Shown: positions 36,967 to 45,942, counted from the stretch's first letter. The stretch: 64,000 bases of DNA from CBDANZ01 sp965197865 (GCA_965197865.1 CBDANZ010000005.1:372001-436000); one strand, 5' to 3'. Translations and numbers: made by a program. Notes: generated from the letters alone by a model not told the origin.

Positions 36967-37208
36967 ACCATAAGCGAGAGACCGACCGCGAGCGTCGCGT
37001 CGTGCGGGCCGTGATTGAGGTTAGCAAGACGCATCAGGATCTACTTTTTGATATTGCTCAGGCGGCGGTCAACGCCCGGCACATCGAGGCCGCCGAAGTA
37101 TGGGAAGCGATGCTGCAGGTCCACAACGACAACCTGAAGCGCGATCAGCAAATCATCGCCGAAATCCTACAAACATCGGGCCGTGTCGGGTCGACCACTG
37201 TGAACTGA
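36963..37208 (+). CDS. Small hypothetical protein of the element
   Basis: ATG 36963 overlaps the helicase stop (ATGA). The 81-residue product is helical and charged (HKRETDRERRVVRAVIEVSK, EVWEAMLQVHNDNLKRDQQI). The function is unknown. Translational coupling with the helicase suggests a role in replication. Confidence 0.6.
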   Translation: MNHKRETDRERRVVRAVIEVSKTHQDLLFDIAQAAVNARHIEAAEVWEAMLQVHNDNLKRDQQIIAEILQTSGRVGSTTVN

Positions 37209-38651
37209 AACGCGCCACATGACCGATCCAACATGCTGAGGGTGATGCAAACCCGACCAGGCACGCCGCACGGCAATTTCCGGGCGGCATGTTACGCGTC
37301 CATCTTCGAGCTTGCCCTCGACGACCTCCCCAACCCACGCTGGCCAGAGGCGATCCCGTAGCAGGGGAGCCAGGACGCAACACTCACCGCCCGTGGAGAC
37401 GCCGCACGGGCTTTTCCACGTTGAACATCCCGCCACTCGCCAGAGGGCCCTCGAAAAATCGAGGGAGTACATACATATAGTCCTCCCCACAGCCCTCCGC
37501 TCGCGTGCGTTAATTTGCAATATTCCTTCATGCCCGCCCCGTCCGCGCACGCGCGTTTCAGAGGGTGGTAAGCCGCTCCGCAGGGTCGCCGATTTTCGAC
37601 TCTTCCAGGAACGGACTTTCGTCCCCCCTCGCTGTGACGGGGTGTGTCGAGTGTGACGGGCTTTTCTAATGTATTCCTTTTATCCCCTGTAGTACTGTCC
37701 ACTATCATTCATGTTAACCCCTCAAAAAGTGGATACATTAGAAAAGCCCGTCACACCCCGGCACATAAACACACACTCAATAAACACAATGACTTGCAGG
37801 TGTGACTGGGTCGAAAGCCAACCCTGCCGTACTCGGAAAAATTCAATATGTTATCCAAATGCCGTCACACTCCTAAAAACCACCCGCTTTCGCCCCTCCA
37901 TAAAATCACCGAAATTTTTCTCCCCGAGCAGGCGCGAACTCTTATTTGAATTCGCACCGGCCGATCGGTTACGGGCATTTTTCGCTTTCGCCGCGCATTC
38001 AGCCGACTTTTGTCCGATCGTCGCCCAATAGTCGAGCGAATCTGCCAGTGTGCGCCGGTCGGCTGGACGTTCTGGGGTGCGAAGTCTCATGGGGTCGTCG
38101 AGTGTGGGAAGCGGGCTGAATGTCAGCGAATAAAAAGCGATAAACGTGTTAGTGGAGGGACAGTCCGCTATTATTCTCATAATTGCTAAGTGTTTTTGCT
38201 GATGTCAGATTATATATACAATAACATACACAATTAACAGGTCGGATCGCCACCGAATTTCGGCTTGGTGATCTGGACGTTCTTGGTGAGCAGGCTCCAT
38301 GGGGTCGTCGGGCTTGGTGGAGTCTGGCAGCAGTCAAGCCCGCGCCCATTCCTCACGTGCGCGAGGGCTCGGCCCTTCCGCTCACGATGACTCCCCGTGG
38401 GGGTCTTGACCGGGGCGGGATGGGGGCGGGCGGCCGAAGGCGCGCCCGTTCCGGGGCGTTGTTGCATGAATACCCGCTCCGGGTGGGGCGGTTTGGCCCG
38501 CCCTTCTCGTCTCCGCAGGAGCCACGCTACAGGGATGCCGTAAGGTGCGAAAAAGCAGCCGAGGGCAGGCGAATTGCCGCAGCCGGGTGGGCGCGAGCGA
38601 TCTCGGTGGCCTCCTCAATCTCTCGTAAGGTGCGATTAATGGGCCGACCGC
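37209..38651. other. 1.4 kb mostly non-coding, AT-richer segment of the element
   Basis: No convincing gene is seen. Short frames at 37711-38031 (+) and 37851-38180 (-) have no motif. The segment holds the candidate origin (37632-37870), an imperfect 38-base direct repeat (38063-38100 and 38273-38310), and near 38457-38475 GCGTTGTTGCATGAAT, which resembles the terminal repeat of the IS5-type element at 40835. Confidence 0.55.
37632..37870. other. Candidate replication origin: repeated GTGTGACGG words and large inverted repeat
   Basis: Copies of the word lie at 37632-37641, 37651-37660, 37747-37756 (reverse), 37800-37809 (partial) and 37861-37870 (reverse). Two of them lie in the arms of an inverted repeat, 37651-37677 and 37731-37756, that is perfect over about 24 bases. 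AT-rich DNA follows. It lies 400 bases downstream of the primase-helicase, where iterons for that protein would be expected. Confidence 0.5.
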
Positions 38652-39722
38652 TCATGCGGCCTCTCGATAGTAGAAACTGAGCAGGCCGCCGAGGCGCTGA
38701 CGCCGCTGCACGTCGGCGTCCGCGCGTACCGGAGGTGGCGGTCGTTGCAGGAGCTGGTTGTCGAGTCCCTGGTGGTTTCTCTCACGCTGGTAATGCTCGA
38801 CGTACTCGTGGACGATGAGGCGCAAATGTCCCTCGCCGAGCGGGACGACACGATGGAGGCACTCTTCTTTGATCGACCGGACGAACCGCTCGGCATAGGC
38901 GTTGAGATTCGGACTCTTCGGCGGCAGCCGGATTGGCCCAACATCGCCACTTGTCAGGATCTCGCCAAAGACCCGCGTGTAGAGGGGATCGCAGTCATGA
39001 ATCAGCTGGCGCACGGTCCGCAGGAAGCCGTCGACCGGATCGGTCAGATTGCGGGCCATCTGCTCCATCCACCGGCCATCGGGTTGCGGGTGGATCCCGG
39101 CGATGTGCACACGGCGGGTCTTCAGCTCGATCACGAAGAAGACGAAATACCGCCGCAGACCGGCCAGGGTGAGCACCTCGACCGTGAATAGATCGGCGGC
39201 CGCCAGGCCTTCCCAGTGCGTCCGCAGGAACGTCTTCCAAGGCGTGCGCTGGTTCCGCTCGGGAGCAGGGTCGAGCCCGTGGTCGTGCAAGATCCGCTTG
39301 ACGGTGTTCCGGGCGATGTTGTGGCCGAGGTTGGCGAGCGCGCCGCGGATCCGCCTGTAGCCCCACGTCGGATTCTCACCCGCCATCCGTACGACGAGTT
39401 CGGTCACCGCCCTGGGTGTCATCGGTCGTCCCCGACGCCGGCGAGCACTGCCATCGTACTTCTGGGCGATCAGACGCCGGTACCAGCGGAGAATCGTGTC
39501 AGGCGTGACGATGCCTGCCACCTGACTCAAGATCCGCCGGCCAAGTTTCTGGCCGCGCACCGCGAGTCGCCGGCGCTGGGCGTCGGTCAGACGAAGCGGT
39601 CGAGGACCAAGATGCGCCCGGAGGACGCGATTCTCCTCCCGGAGATAGTCGATGCGATCTTCTTGGTGACGAGTCACCCAGCCAGCTAAGGCCAGCACGA
39701 GGAAGTGCAGAGCGTGGGGCAT
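38652..39722 (-). CDS. Integrase-core (rve) transposase
   Basis: The 356-residue transposase has an N-terminal HTH part (LREENRVLRAHLGPRPLRLTDAQRRRL, DTILRWYRRLIAQKYDGS), an HTH_21-like middle (NPTWGYRRIRGALANLGHNI) and a DDE core: first Asp in LAAADLFTVEVLT, second in HDCDPLYT, Glu in ERFVRSIKEECL. It is full length. Terminal repeats were not identified, so the element's limits are unknown. Confidence 0.85.
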   Translation of the reverse strand: MPHALHFLVLALAGWVTRHQEDRIDYLREENRVLRAHLGPRPLRLTDAQRRRLAVRGQKLGRRILSQVAGIVTPDTILRWYRRLIAQKYDGSARRRRGRPMTPRAVTELVVRMAGENPTWGYRRIRGALANLGHNIARNTVKRILHDHGLDPAPERNQRTPWKTFLRTHWEGLAAADLFTVEVLTLAGLRRYFVFFVIELKTRRVHIAGIHPQPDGRWMEQMARNLTDPVDGFLRTVRQLIHDCDPLYTRVFGEILTSGDVGPIRLPPKSPNLNAYAERFVRSIKEECLHRVVPLGEGHLRLIVHEYVEHYQRERNHQGLDNQLLQRPPPPVRADADVQRRQRLGGLLSFYYREAA

Positions 39723-39740
39723 GGCCGGAGGCTACATGGC

Positions 39741-40031
39741 TCAGACACGGCCGTCACCCACGTTGTCTCGGGGATTCACTCGCCTCGGCCGTTTTCTCGC
39801 ACCATACGACATGTCCTCTAGGTGCTGAGCTAAATCCCCTTGAATCTCGACGCGCTCGTCAACAATCTGTGCGTCCCTGCTGTGAACGCCGACAGCGCGC
39901 CGTAGCGTTTCCCCAAGTGTGCGTCCATCAGCAGCAACAAGCCCTTTGATTTTAATGAGAACGTCTGGTGTCGCGTTGAATAGCTTGGGTTCCCCGCCCC
40001 CAATCCAACCCCCATCATCATCGTTGGTCAT
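39741..40031 (-). CDS. Hypothetical protein, 96 residues
   Basis: The frame from ATG 40031 gives an acidic N-terminus (TNDDDGGWIGGGEPKLFN) and a mixed alpha/beta part (PDVLIKIKGLVAADGRTLGE, DAQIVDERVEIQGDLAQHLEDM). No family was recognised. It sits between transposase genes, and its reality is moderately supported by composition only. Confidence 0.4.
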   Translation of the reverse strand: MTNDDDGGWIGGGEPKLFNATPDVLIKIKGLVAADGRTLGETLRRAVGVHSRDAQIVDERVEIQGDLAQHLEDMSYGARKRPRRVNPRDNVGDGRV

Positions 40032-40101
40032 CGGTTGGGTTTTTCTCCCACCCTTTATGGGTCGGTTGTGAACCGTTCAAGGATCTTGTCGGTGAAAATT
40101 G

Positions 40102-40180
40102 TGAACCGTACCGCGGGTTTCTCGGAGACCTCATTGCTTGGGGGGATGGGGTCTATGGGACGTCCAAGTCGGTTTTCGCC
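40102..40180 (+). mobile_element. Left-end fragment of the IS3-family element seen at 60227 and 63646
   Basis: From TGAACCGTACC to GGTTTTC this matches the left end of the other two copies (terminal repeat, leader and first codons MGRPSRFS), with a two-base difference in the terminal repeat. It stops abruptly where the DinB gene begins. Confidence 0.8.
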
Positions 40181-40713
40181 GCCGGCGCGTGCTGCGCCAT
40201 GCGCTCCTGCATCTGTCGGGTGAGATGCGGCACCAGACCGATCATGCGCTGAAGCAGCATGAGTTGACCGCGGTGGTGCATCTCGTGCTCCTTTGGCGAC
40301 AGGAGCATCTCGAAACGCGTCTTGGTCGCAGGCTCCGCGCCGGGGGGCATCGCGACGGGTTCCGCAAGAAACTCATCCGACAGGCCCTCGAGGAACGACG
40401 CGAAAGCCTCTCCCTGTGATTTGAGGTAGGCGATCGTTTCGGCTTTGGTCCGCGGCTTGGCCTCTTCCGCGCTGAACTTCTGGAACAGCTCCATGAAGTT
40501 CACGTCCTTGAGGTCGGTGACCTTGTTGCGCTGGATATAGTCCTGAAACCCGGTGCTCACCGCGATGTGGACCAGGGTGGCGCCGATGCTGCGCGTGTCG
40601 GGACTCGCCTGGAATCCGTACTTGTCGCCCGGAATGTCCTCGGCGGTCTGAATGGTGTTGCCGCGAACCTGGCGAAAGCTTCGTGCCAGGTCCTTGCCTC
40701 CGTAGTGCGTCAT
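40153..40713 (-). CDS. DinB-family protein
   Basis: The DinB/YfiT-like four-helix protein contains FRQVRGNTIQTAEDIPGDKY, the first metal His in IGATLVHIAVSTGFQ, and the last two in LLSPKEHEMHHRGQLM. Family members are metal-binding, often thiol transferases or stress proteins. The last eight residues (AKTDLDVP) are encoded by the IS3 fragment, so the original C-terminus was replaced. Codon use and type suggest chromosomal cargo. Confidence 0.85.
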   Translation of the reverse strand: MTHYGGKDLARSFRQVRGNTIQTAEDIPGDKYGFQASPDTRSIGATLVHIAVSTGFQDYIQRNKVTDLKDVNFMELFQKFSAEEAKPRTKAETIAYLKSQGEAFASFLEGLSDEFLAEPVAMPPGAEPATKTRFEMLLSPKEHEMHHRGQLMLLQRMIGLVPHLTRQMQERMAQHAPAAKTDLDVP

Positions 40714-40834
40714 TGCGATGTTTCCTCCGATTTTGATATCAGGCCGGGATTTCCATTTTGGCCGGTCCGGTCGGCACCGTTATACATTAAACGCCCTTCC
40801 GCGTGGGCCGGATGTGTTTGTGGCCCCTGCTTCT

Positions 40835-41918
40835 GGCGTTGGTGCACGGATCCCGCGCCCTCAGTGCGCCACGATCGACCTCCTGGCCATCGTAGCGACG
40901 GCAAGTGAATGATCTCGATATGAAGTCGAGAGTGCACCCGAAGTACAAGACAAAATACCACGTCGGAAATTGGCCGGCATACGACCGAGCACTGGTCCAG
41001 CGAGGCGATATCACCGTGTGGTTGGCCCCGGATGCGATCGCCACTTGGGAGGCCGTGGGGGTCGGCAAACGTGGCGGGCAGCGGCAGTATTCCGATCTCG
41101 CCATCGAAACCGCGCTGACGCTCCGGCTCATCTTCCACCTGCCCCTGCGGCAGACTGAAGGCTTCTTGACGTCGATCTTCGGGATGCTGGGTCTCGCTCT
41201 GCCAGCGCCCGATCACACCACGCTCTCCCGGCGTGGCCAGCATCTCGACCTCACGCTTCGTCGCGCCCCCGCAGGTGTCGGCCTACATCTCATTGTCGAC
41301 AGCACGGGTCTCTCGATCGTGGGCGAGGGTGAATGGGCCGCGGCGAAACATGGAGGACGGGGGAGGCGAGGCTGGAAGAAGCTGCATCTCGGTGTCGACC
41401 GATCAGGTGTGATCGTCGCCTGGGCCCTGACGGGGGCGAGCGTCGACGACGCGACGACTGGCATCACGTTGATCGAGGCGGTCGACGGCGCCCTCGGACG
41501 GGTGACGGCGGATGCCGCCTACGATACGGTCGGCTTCTACGAGGCCGCCGGCGCGCGTCGCGCGACCGTCGTGGTTCCGCCGACGAGTACGGCTAACGTG
41601 TCTCGACACGGTCCGCGGTCGAGCGCTCGTGATCGCACGATCCTAGCGGTCAAGGAGACAGGACGGCGGCGCTGGAAGCAGATGTCTGGCTACCATGGGC
41701 AGGCCCGCGTGGAGAATGCGTTCTTCAGGTACAAGTCGATCATCGGAGACGGCCTTCGAGCGTGCAGTCCGGCAGGGCGGGGGACTGAGGTCGTCCTCGC
41801 GTGCAACATCCTGAATCAGATGACTGGGCGTGGCAGGCCAATGTCGTACCGCATCGGTCGGTGAAGGAGCCGTGGATCGGGATCGATGCGGGTTAGCTCC
41901 GATTCATGCAACAACGCC
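40835..41918 (+). mobile_element. IS5-family element
   Basis: The right end GATTCATGCAACAACGCC (to 41918) is the complement of the family-type GGCGTTGTTGCATGAATC. The left end GGCGTTGGTGCACGGATC at 40835 is a diverged inverted repeat. One transposase gene fills the element. No target duplication was recognised. Confidence 0.75.
40905..41864 (+). CDS. IS5-family (IS903-like) transposase
   Basis: The 319-residue DDE transposase begins SRVHPKYKTKYHVGNWPAYDR and has IFGMLGLALPAPDHTTLSRRG, the first Asp in HLIVDSTGLSI, RRGWKKLHLGVD, the second Asp in VTADAAYDT, and the Glu in GQARVENAFFRYKSIIGDGL. It is complete. ATG 40920 is an alternative start. Confidence 0.9.
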   Translation: MNDLDMKSRVHPKYKTKYHVGNWPAYDRALVQRGDITVWLAPDAIATWEAVGVGKRGGQRQYSDLAIETALTLRLIFHLPLRQTEGFLTSIFGMLGLALPAPDHTTLSRRGQHLDLTLRRAPAGVGLHLIVDSTGLSIVGEGEWAAAKHGGRGRRGWKKLHLGVDRSGVIVAWALTGASVDDATTGITLIEAVDGALGRVTADAAYDTVGFYEAAGARRATVVVPPTSTANVSRHGPRSSARDRTILAVKETGRRRWKQMSGYHGQARVENAFFRYKSIIGDGLRACSPAGRGTEVVLACNILNQMTGRGRPMSYRIGR

Positions 41919-41919
41919 G

Positions 41920-43116
41920 TCACCCGACCGCGCGTCGTTTGTGCCACACGCGAGCGTTGACAAGCCACGCGCCTACATCTGAGGGCGCGAGGGACCACGA
42001 CTCTATCTCCTTGAGCTGGCTCTTGATCAGGAGTTCTAGCGCTCGAACGTCGTCGCGCTTGTCCACGCGAAGGCACGTCTCGAAGTTGTCAAATAGTCCG
42101 GGCTTCGTGAAATTCAGGCTACCCAGAAACGCAACCTCCCTGTCGATCACATACAGCTTCACGTGAACGTACGGGCAGTCGGTATGTGATCGGTAGTGTG
42201 ATGGCAGGATTTTCGTGTCACGAAGCGTCCACGCGTACGTGTAGCGGTAGATACCGCGACGCCAATAGATGGCGAAGACAATCGCGGCCACGGGCAGTAG
42301 GTACCACCCGAGAGGCGCCCAAGGAGACACGCCGTTCAAGCCGATGGCCATGCCTGCCGCGCCGATTCCGCCCAACGCGGACCATAGCATCCCCCTTCTG
42401 CGACGCGTGACTGCCGCCTCATCGCGCGAAGGTGTTTGCGATACGAGTGTCTGCGCGATCTTATGTTTCCTAACCTGAGAGGGCGCAAAGTCCTCCATTG
42501 TCACAAGATCCACCCCCACTCCCCGCCCGTGCAGCTTGAGCAGGCAGTCCACCAGATGTTCGTCCAGGAACGGCGAGACCACGAGTACGCTCTCGCGCGC
42601 GTTCAACATTCGGTGATACAGCTCGGAGCCTGCACTTGTCCCGATGCTCAATTCAGCCGAGAGAGAGGCGCTCGGTCCGGGTGACACACCCGGCCCGGTG
42701 AACTGGCGGCCCTGGTCGGTCTGTTGGGCGGCATGGGTCGCGAGGGCGTCCCATGCCTGGGCCGGGCTGGGCGACCGCTCGGGCGCGCGCCGCACGGCGG
42801 GCGGACGGCGGAGCCAGCCGCGTATGAGGGCGCGCAGCACGAAGGGCAGCGCCAGGATTGCGGGCACGGCGAGAACCATCGAGCCGTCGTGGATCACAAC
42901 GTAGTAGTAGAGCGCGGCCAGCCACGCCGGGGGCACCACGGCAACGACGGCCATCGCCATCAAGAACGCACGCCAGCGCGGGCGGGCCGGGTGGCGGACG
43001 CGACCGGCGTACCAAAACACGAGCACGGCGGGGACGCCCCAATTGACGGCGATCATGGCGAGGATGCTGCTGATGGTGATGTCGGGCATCTGTTCTTCTA
43101 CCGGTTTTCCCCACAC
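41920..43116 (-). CDS. Membrane phospholipase D-like protein
   Basis: GTG 43116 and ATG 43089 (MPDITISS) are possible starts. N-terminal helices (ILAMIAVNWGVPAVLVFWYAG, then WLAALYYYVV and MVLAVPAILALPFVL) are followed by a Pro/Ala linker. Next comes a PLD-like half (LNARESVLVVSPFLDEHLVDCLL) without HxK, a second pair of membrane helices (about residues 250-295), and one full HKD motif, HVKLYVIDREVAFLGSLNF. With one HKD it would need to dimerise. The C-terminus ends two bases from the IS5 element and may be trimmed. Possible roles are lipid or nucleic-acid cleavage, such as in defence (inference). Confidence 0.72.
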   Translation of the reverse strand: MWGKPVEEQMPDITISSILAMIAVNWGVPAVLVFWYAGRVRHPARPRWRAFLMAMAVVAVVPPAWLAALYYYVVIHDGSMVLAVPAILALPFVLRALIRGWLRRPPAVRRAPERSPSPAQAWDALATHAAQQTDQGRQFTGPGVSPGPSASLSAELSIGTSAGSELYHRMLNARESVLVVSPFLDEHLVDCLLKLHGRGVGVDLVTMEDFAPSQVRKHKIAQTLVSQTPSRDEAAVTRRRRGMLWSALGGIGAAGMAIGLNGVSPWAPLGWYLLPVAAIVFAIYWRRGIYRYTYAWTLRDTKILPSHYRSHTDCPYVHVKLYVIDREVAFLGSLNFTKPGLFDNFETCLRVDKRDDVRALELLIKSQLKEIESWSLAPSDVGAWLVNARVWHKRRAVG

Positions 43117-43144
43117 TGTGGAGCACAGCTGGCGGCGACACGTG

Positions 43145-43300
43145 TCATAGGTGGTTGCTCACACTCTGGATGACGACACCAAGAACCACGCGCACCACGG
43201 CAACCCACGACCATGGCTCGACTCGATCCAAGGAACCCCACGGTGGACCGGCACTGAAAAACAGCAGCATGACACCCAGGAAAAAACAGTCCAATGGCAT
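43145..43300 (-). CDS. Possible small membrane protein
   Basis: From an in-frame ATG at 43300 the 51-residue frame reads MPLDCFFLGVMLLFFSAGPP and then VAVVRVVLGVVIQSVSN, two hydrophobic stretches. It precedes the PLD-like gene on the same strand, which fits a short leader gene. The evidence is hydrophobicity only. Confidence 0.3.
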   Translation of the reverse strand: MPLDCFFLGVMLLFFSAGPPWGSLDRVEPWSWVAVVRVVLGVVIQSVSNHL

Positions 43301-43357
43301 TGACGATGTGAGGCAACAACATCTCACCGCCGCTCATTCGGTAGCGAGGGCCATGCG

Positions 43358-43543
43358 GTGGAGCTCCGGGAGGTGATGCAGATGACGGCGTTATCCCGTT
43401 CAGCCGTCTACGTGCTGATGGGCACCGCGCAGTTTCCGCCGCCGATTCGCATCGGCCGTCGCGCCGTGCGGTGGGTCGAGCAGGAGGTGCTCGACTTCAT
43501 CGCCAGCCGCCCCCGGGGCGGCTCCGCATGGCCTACCGCGTAG
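43358..43543 (+). CDS. AlpA-family regulator
   Basis: The 61-residue HTH protein contains REVMQMTALSRSAVYVLMGTAQFPPPIRIGRRAVRWVEQEVLDFI, the AlpA/HTH_17 pattern. AlpA proteins activate integrase genes of P4-like prophages. A P4-type integrase remnant follows directly on the opposite strand. The start is GTG 43358. Confidence 0.8.
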   Translation: MELREVMQMTALSRSAVYVLMGTAQFPPPIRIGRRAVRWVEQEVLDFIASRPRGGSAWPTA

Positions 43544-43555
43544 CGACGCCACGCT

Positions 43556-43776
43556 CACGGGTGTGTCCGTGCGGCCTGCGCGCCCGCCCCGTTCAGATAG
43601 GCCGCCCAGTCGTCCATCAACCGGCGGCGGCGCGCGAACAGATCCGAGCGCGCGTAGGCCGCCTCCGTCGGGTTGCGCACCGTATGGGCGAGCGCGGCTT
43701 CGACCACCTCACGAGGCGTCGTCGTGTGCTCCGCCGCCCAGTCCCGGAAGCTCGACCGGAACCCATGCGGCCAAGC
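43556..43776 (-). pseudogene. C-terminal remnant of a P4-type integrase
   Basis: Translation of the minus strand gives HGFRSSFRDWAAEHTTTPRE, then VVEAALAHTVRNPTEAAYAR and SDLFARRRRLMDDWAAYLNG, the end of a P4-like tyrosine recombinase including its catalytic region. It ends at a TGA near 43556. The N-terminal part is cut off where a transposase fragment begins near 43772. Confidence 0.78.
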
Positions 43777-44220
43777 GTGGCACCCGGTTTGAGGCCCTGG
43801 AGCCGATTCGCCAAGGTGTCCGCGAACGCTTCGGCCCCATCGGCGACGGGGTCGCCCGCGGGCTGCGTCTTCGCCACGACCACGGCTCGAACTACCTGGC
43901 TGACGATTTCCAACAGGAGGTCGCGTTCTTCGGGATTGAGAGTTCCCCGAGCTTCGTGCGAGAGCCCGAAGGCAAGGGGGTCGCGGAGCGTTTCATCCGC
44001 ACGGTACAGGAGAATCTCTTGTGGGTGCGGAGCTTCGACACGATCGAGGAACTCCGCCTCGCCTTGCTCGAGTTTCAACAGACGTACAACGAGCAGTGGA
44101 TGCTGGCGAAGTACGCCTATCGGAGTCCAGCCCAAGTGCGACGCGATTTCGACGGGCTGGACGCGGTAGCGTAGAAGTGATTACCTTCAAACCACTGTCC
44201 AAGAACCCTGGGGCGCTACA
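43772..44220 (+). pseudogene. 3' fragment of an IS3-type transposase with right IS end
   Basis: The frame to 44174 encodes the last third of an integrase-core transposase: AKRGTRFEALEPIRQGVRERFG, DHGSNYLADDF, EGKGVAERFIRTVQENLLW with the catalytic Glu, and TYNEQWMLAKYAYRSPAQVR. The right end of the IS, TGTCCAAGAACCCTGGGGCGCTACA, closes at about 44220. The first part of the gene is absent. Confidence 0.8.
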
Positions 44221-44827
44221 GATTGTCATTGCTCACGCGCGGCCGCGCGTGGCTGGCCGCGATGCCGAGGTCGGAGAACAACAGCGCGACGAGCTTGCTG
44301 CGCATGGGCGCGCCGCGGTCGGCGTGAATCGTGAGTTGCTGCGGCTGGATGCGCTGCTTCGCGCAGGTCTGCTCGATCAAGCGCTCGGCCAAGTGGGCGC
44401 TCTCCTTGACCGCCACCATCCAGCCCACGACGTAGCGGCTGAAGAGGTCGAGGATCACATACAGCGAGTAGTAGAGATAGGGGACCGGGCCCTTCAGCTT
44501 GGTGATGTCCCAGGACCAGACCTGATTCGGCGCCGTCGCGACGAGCTCGGGGTTGACGTACGCCGGATGCCGCACCTGGTCGCGGCGCTCCCGCACTTCG
44601 TCGGCCTCGGCGAGCACCCGATACATCGTGCGCGGGGAGCAGAGGTAGGTCTGCTCCTCAAGCAACGTCGCATAGACTTCGGCGGGCGATTGATCGACAA
44701 ACCGCGCGCTGTGCAACGTGTCGCGGACGGCTCGCCGTTCGGCAGGGACCAGCGCGCGCGGCGACGGCGGCGTGGGCCGGCGCCGCCGATAGAGCGACGC
44801 GCGGGACACGCCGATGCTCTGACACAA
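44216..44827 (-). pseudogene. IS3-type orfB transposase, C-terminus missing
   Basis: The frame from 44827 has the HTH start (SIGVSRASLYRRRR), HTH_21, and the DDE core through NQVWSWDITKLKGP (first Asp), LYVILDLFSRYVVGWMV and IHADRGAPMRSK (second Asp). It ends at HARPRVSNDN, just before the catalytic Glu region. It is therefore inactive. Confidence 0.82.
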
Positions 44828-44900
44828 CGCCGACGTCTCGCCCTTCGCCGTGACGGCCTCGCTCGCGCGCTTCAGTCGGTCTCGTCGGTGTCGAGGGGTT

Positions 44901-45359
44901 TCAGGGGGATCTCCAGGATCTCGGCAACTTTTTTTGGAGGGCGATGATCGTCTCGGCCCGCTGCAGCTTCCGCTGGAGCCTGCGGTTCTCGGCTTCCAAC
45001 TGCTTCACACGCGGGTCGATCGGACGTGGGGTCGGGCCGCGCCGACGTCCCCGCATGTCCCGCAGGGCGCCCTGCTCACGCTGCCGTCGCCAGTTCGCCA
45101 AGTGCGAGCTATACAAGCCTTCTCGGCGTAGCAGCGCCCCCAGCTCGCCAGGCCGCTTGCACGCGTCCGCCTGCTGGAGGATGCGGAGCCGATACGCCGC
45201 CGTGAACCGGCGGCGCTGGGCTTTCGCCGGCACTTCAGGATCGGGTGCCGTCGCGGCTGACCTAGCCGTGGGGCCGAAGGCTCCGGTCGCCCTCCGGGCT
45301 CCCTCCGCCTTCGGCCCCACGACCACGTCCATCTCCACGGCTGGTGGCATGCGATTCAT
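44901..45359 (-). CDS. IS3-type orfA
   Basis: The product has a basic HTH region (RRRFTAAYRLRILQQADACKRPGELGALLRREGLYSSHLANW) and a leucine-zipper-like segment (VKQLEAENRRLQRKLQRAETII). An A7 run near 44930-44937 puts the usual ending KKVAEILEIPL into another frame, either a lesion or a programmed slip. Residues 1-30 include an insert-like VVVGPKAEGARRATGAFGP. Confidence 0.72.
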   Translation of the reverse strand: MNRMPPAVEMDVVVGPKAEGARRATGAFGPTARSAATAPDPEVPAKAQRRRFTAAYRLRILQQADACKRPGELGALLRREGLYSSHLANWRRQREQGALRDMRGRRRGPTPRPIDPRVKQLEAENRRLQRKLQRAETIIALQKKLPRSWRSP

Positions 45360-45405
45360 CCATCAAACCCTCCCCGCTCCGACACTAATCTCGATAAGGA
45401 GGTTG

Positions 45406-45942
45406 TCTCATAGATCATTGGCACAGGGGGGGTCCTGGCGAGCACGCCGCCGCCGGCGGTCGCCGCCAATGTTGTGCGCTTCCTGTCGGAGATCTGGGCG
45501 CGCCGGACGCGCCGGCGCTGGAACATGTATCTCGGCGCTGCCTAAACTCAGGGGTTTGAGGAAGGAGGCCACGGACCGCGCACAAACGGTCGAGATCGCC
45601 CTGGGACCTAAGGAGACCTTCGCAAACGGCAACATCGGCACCCTGACGCGCCGGGTGCGGCGTGCCGAATCGCATCGCTGACAAGGGTCATGCTCTCTGC
45701 CATGAACACGCCGACGTCCGGGGAGTTCTACGGGCATACGGACCCGCAGACGACGAAGGTCCACGCCCCGAACGCTCGTCGGCGCATGGAATAGGATCAG
45801 ACTTGCACGGCGCGGCCAGAGTGGAAGATAGTGGTTACAGGTGTCGGCAAGTTGGTTGCAAGAATCTACATCCTTGTGGCAAGCCCCGGCGCCCCGAAGC
45901 CAGGATGGATCCTGCGCTGACGAACGTGACAGGGGGGACTCG
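45406..45942. other. Degenerate segment with possible recombinase tail
   Basis: No intact gene is present. A short frame at 45702-45794 reads GEFYGHTDPQTTKVHAPNAR, recalling the GHxDxxTTxxYxH end of tyrosine recombinases but lacking the Tyr. Another, about 45421-45545, ends SEIWARRTRRRWNMYLGAA and is not recognised. This is probably debris from earlier insertions. Confidence 0.35.

Larger units (their letters stand above)
44216..45405 (-). mobile_element. IS3-family element, truncated at its right end
   Basis: orfA (44901-45359) and the 5' part of orfB (44216-44884) lie on the minus strand. The left end lies near 45390-45405 (TATGAGACAACCTCC on the minus strand). The orfB 3' end is missing because another IS end (GGGGCGCTACA) abuts it at 44220. 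Confidence 0.75.

Noticed and set aside
37711..38180. Two short frames in the island's non-coding end
   Set aside because: They overlap on opposite strands, lack motifs and lie within AT-rich repeat DNA.
45702..45794. Intact tyrosine recombinase end
   Set aside because: GHTDPQTT is suggestive, but the Tyr and upstream catalytic residues are absent, so only debris is claimed.
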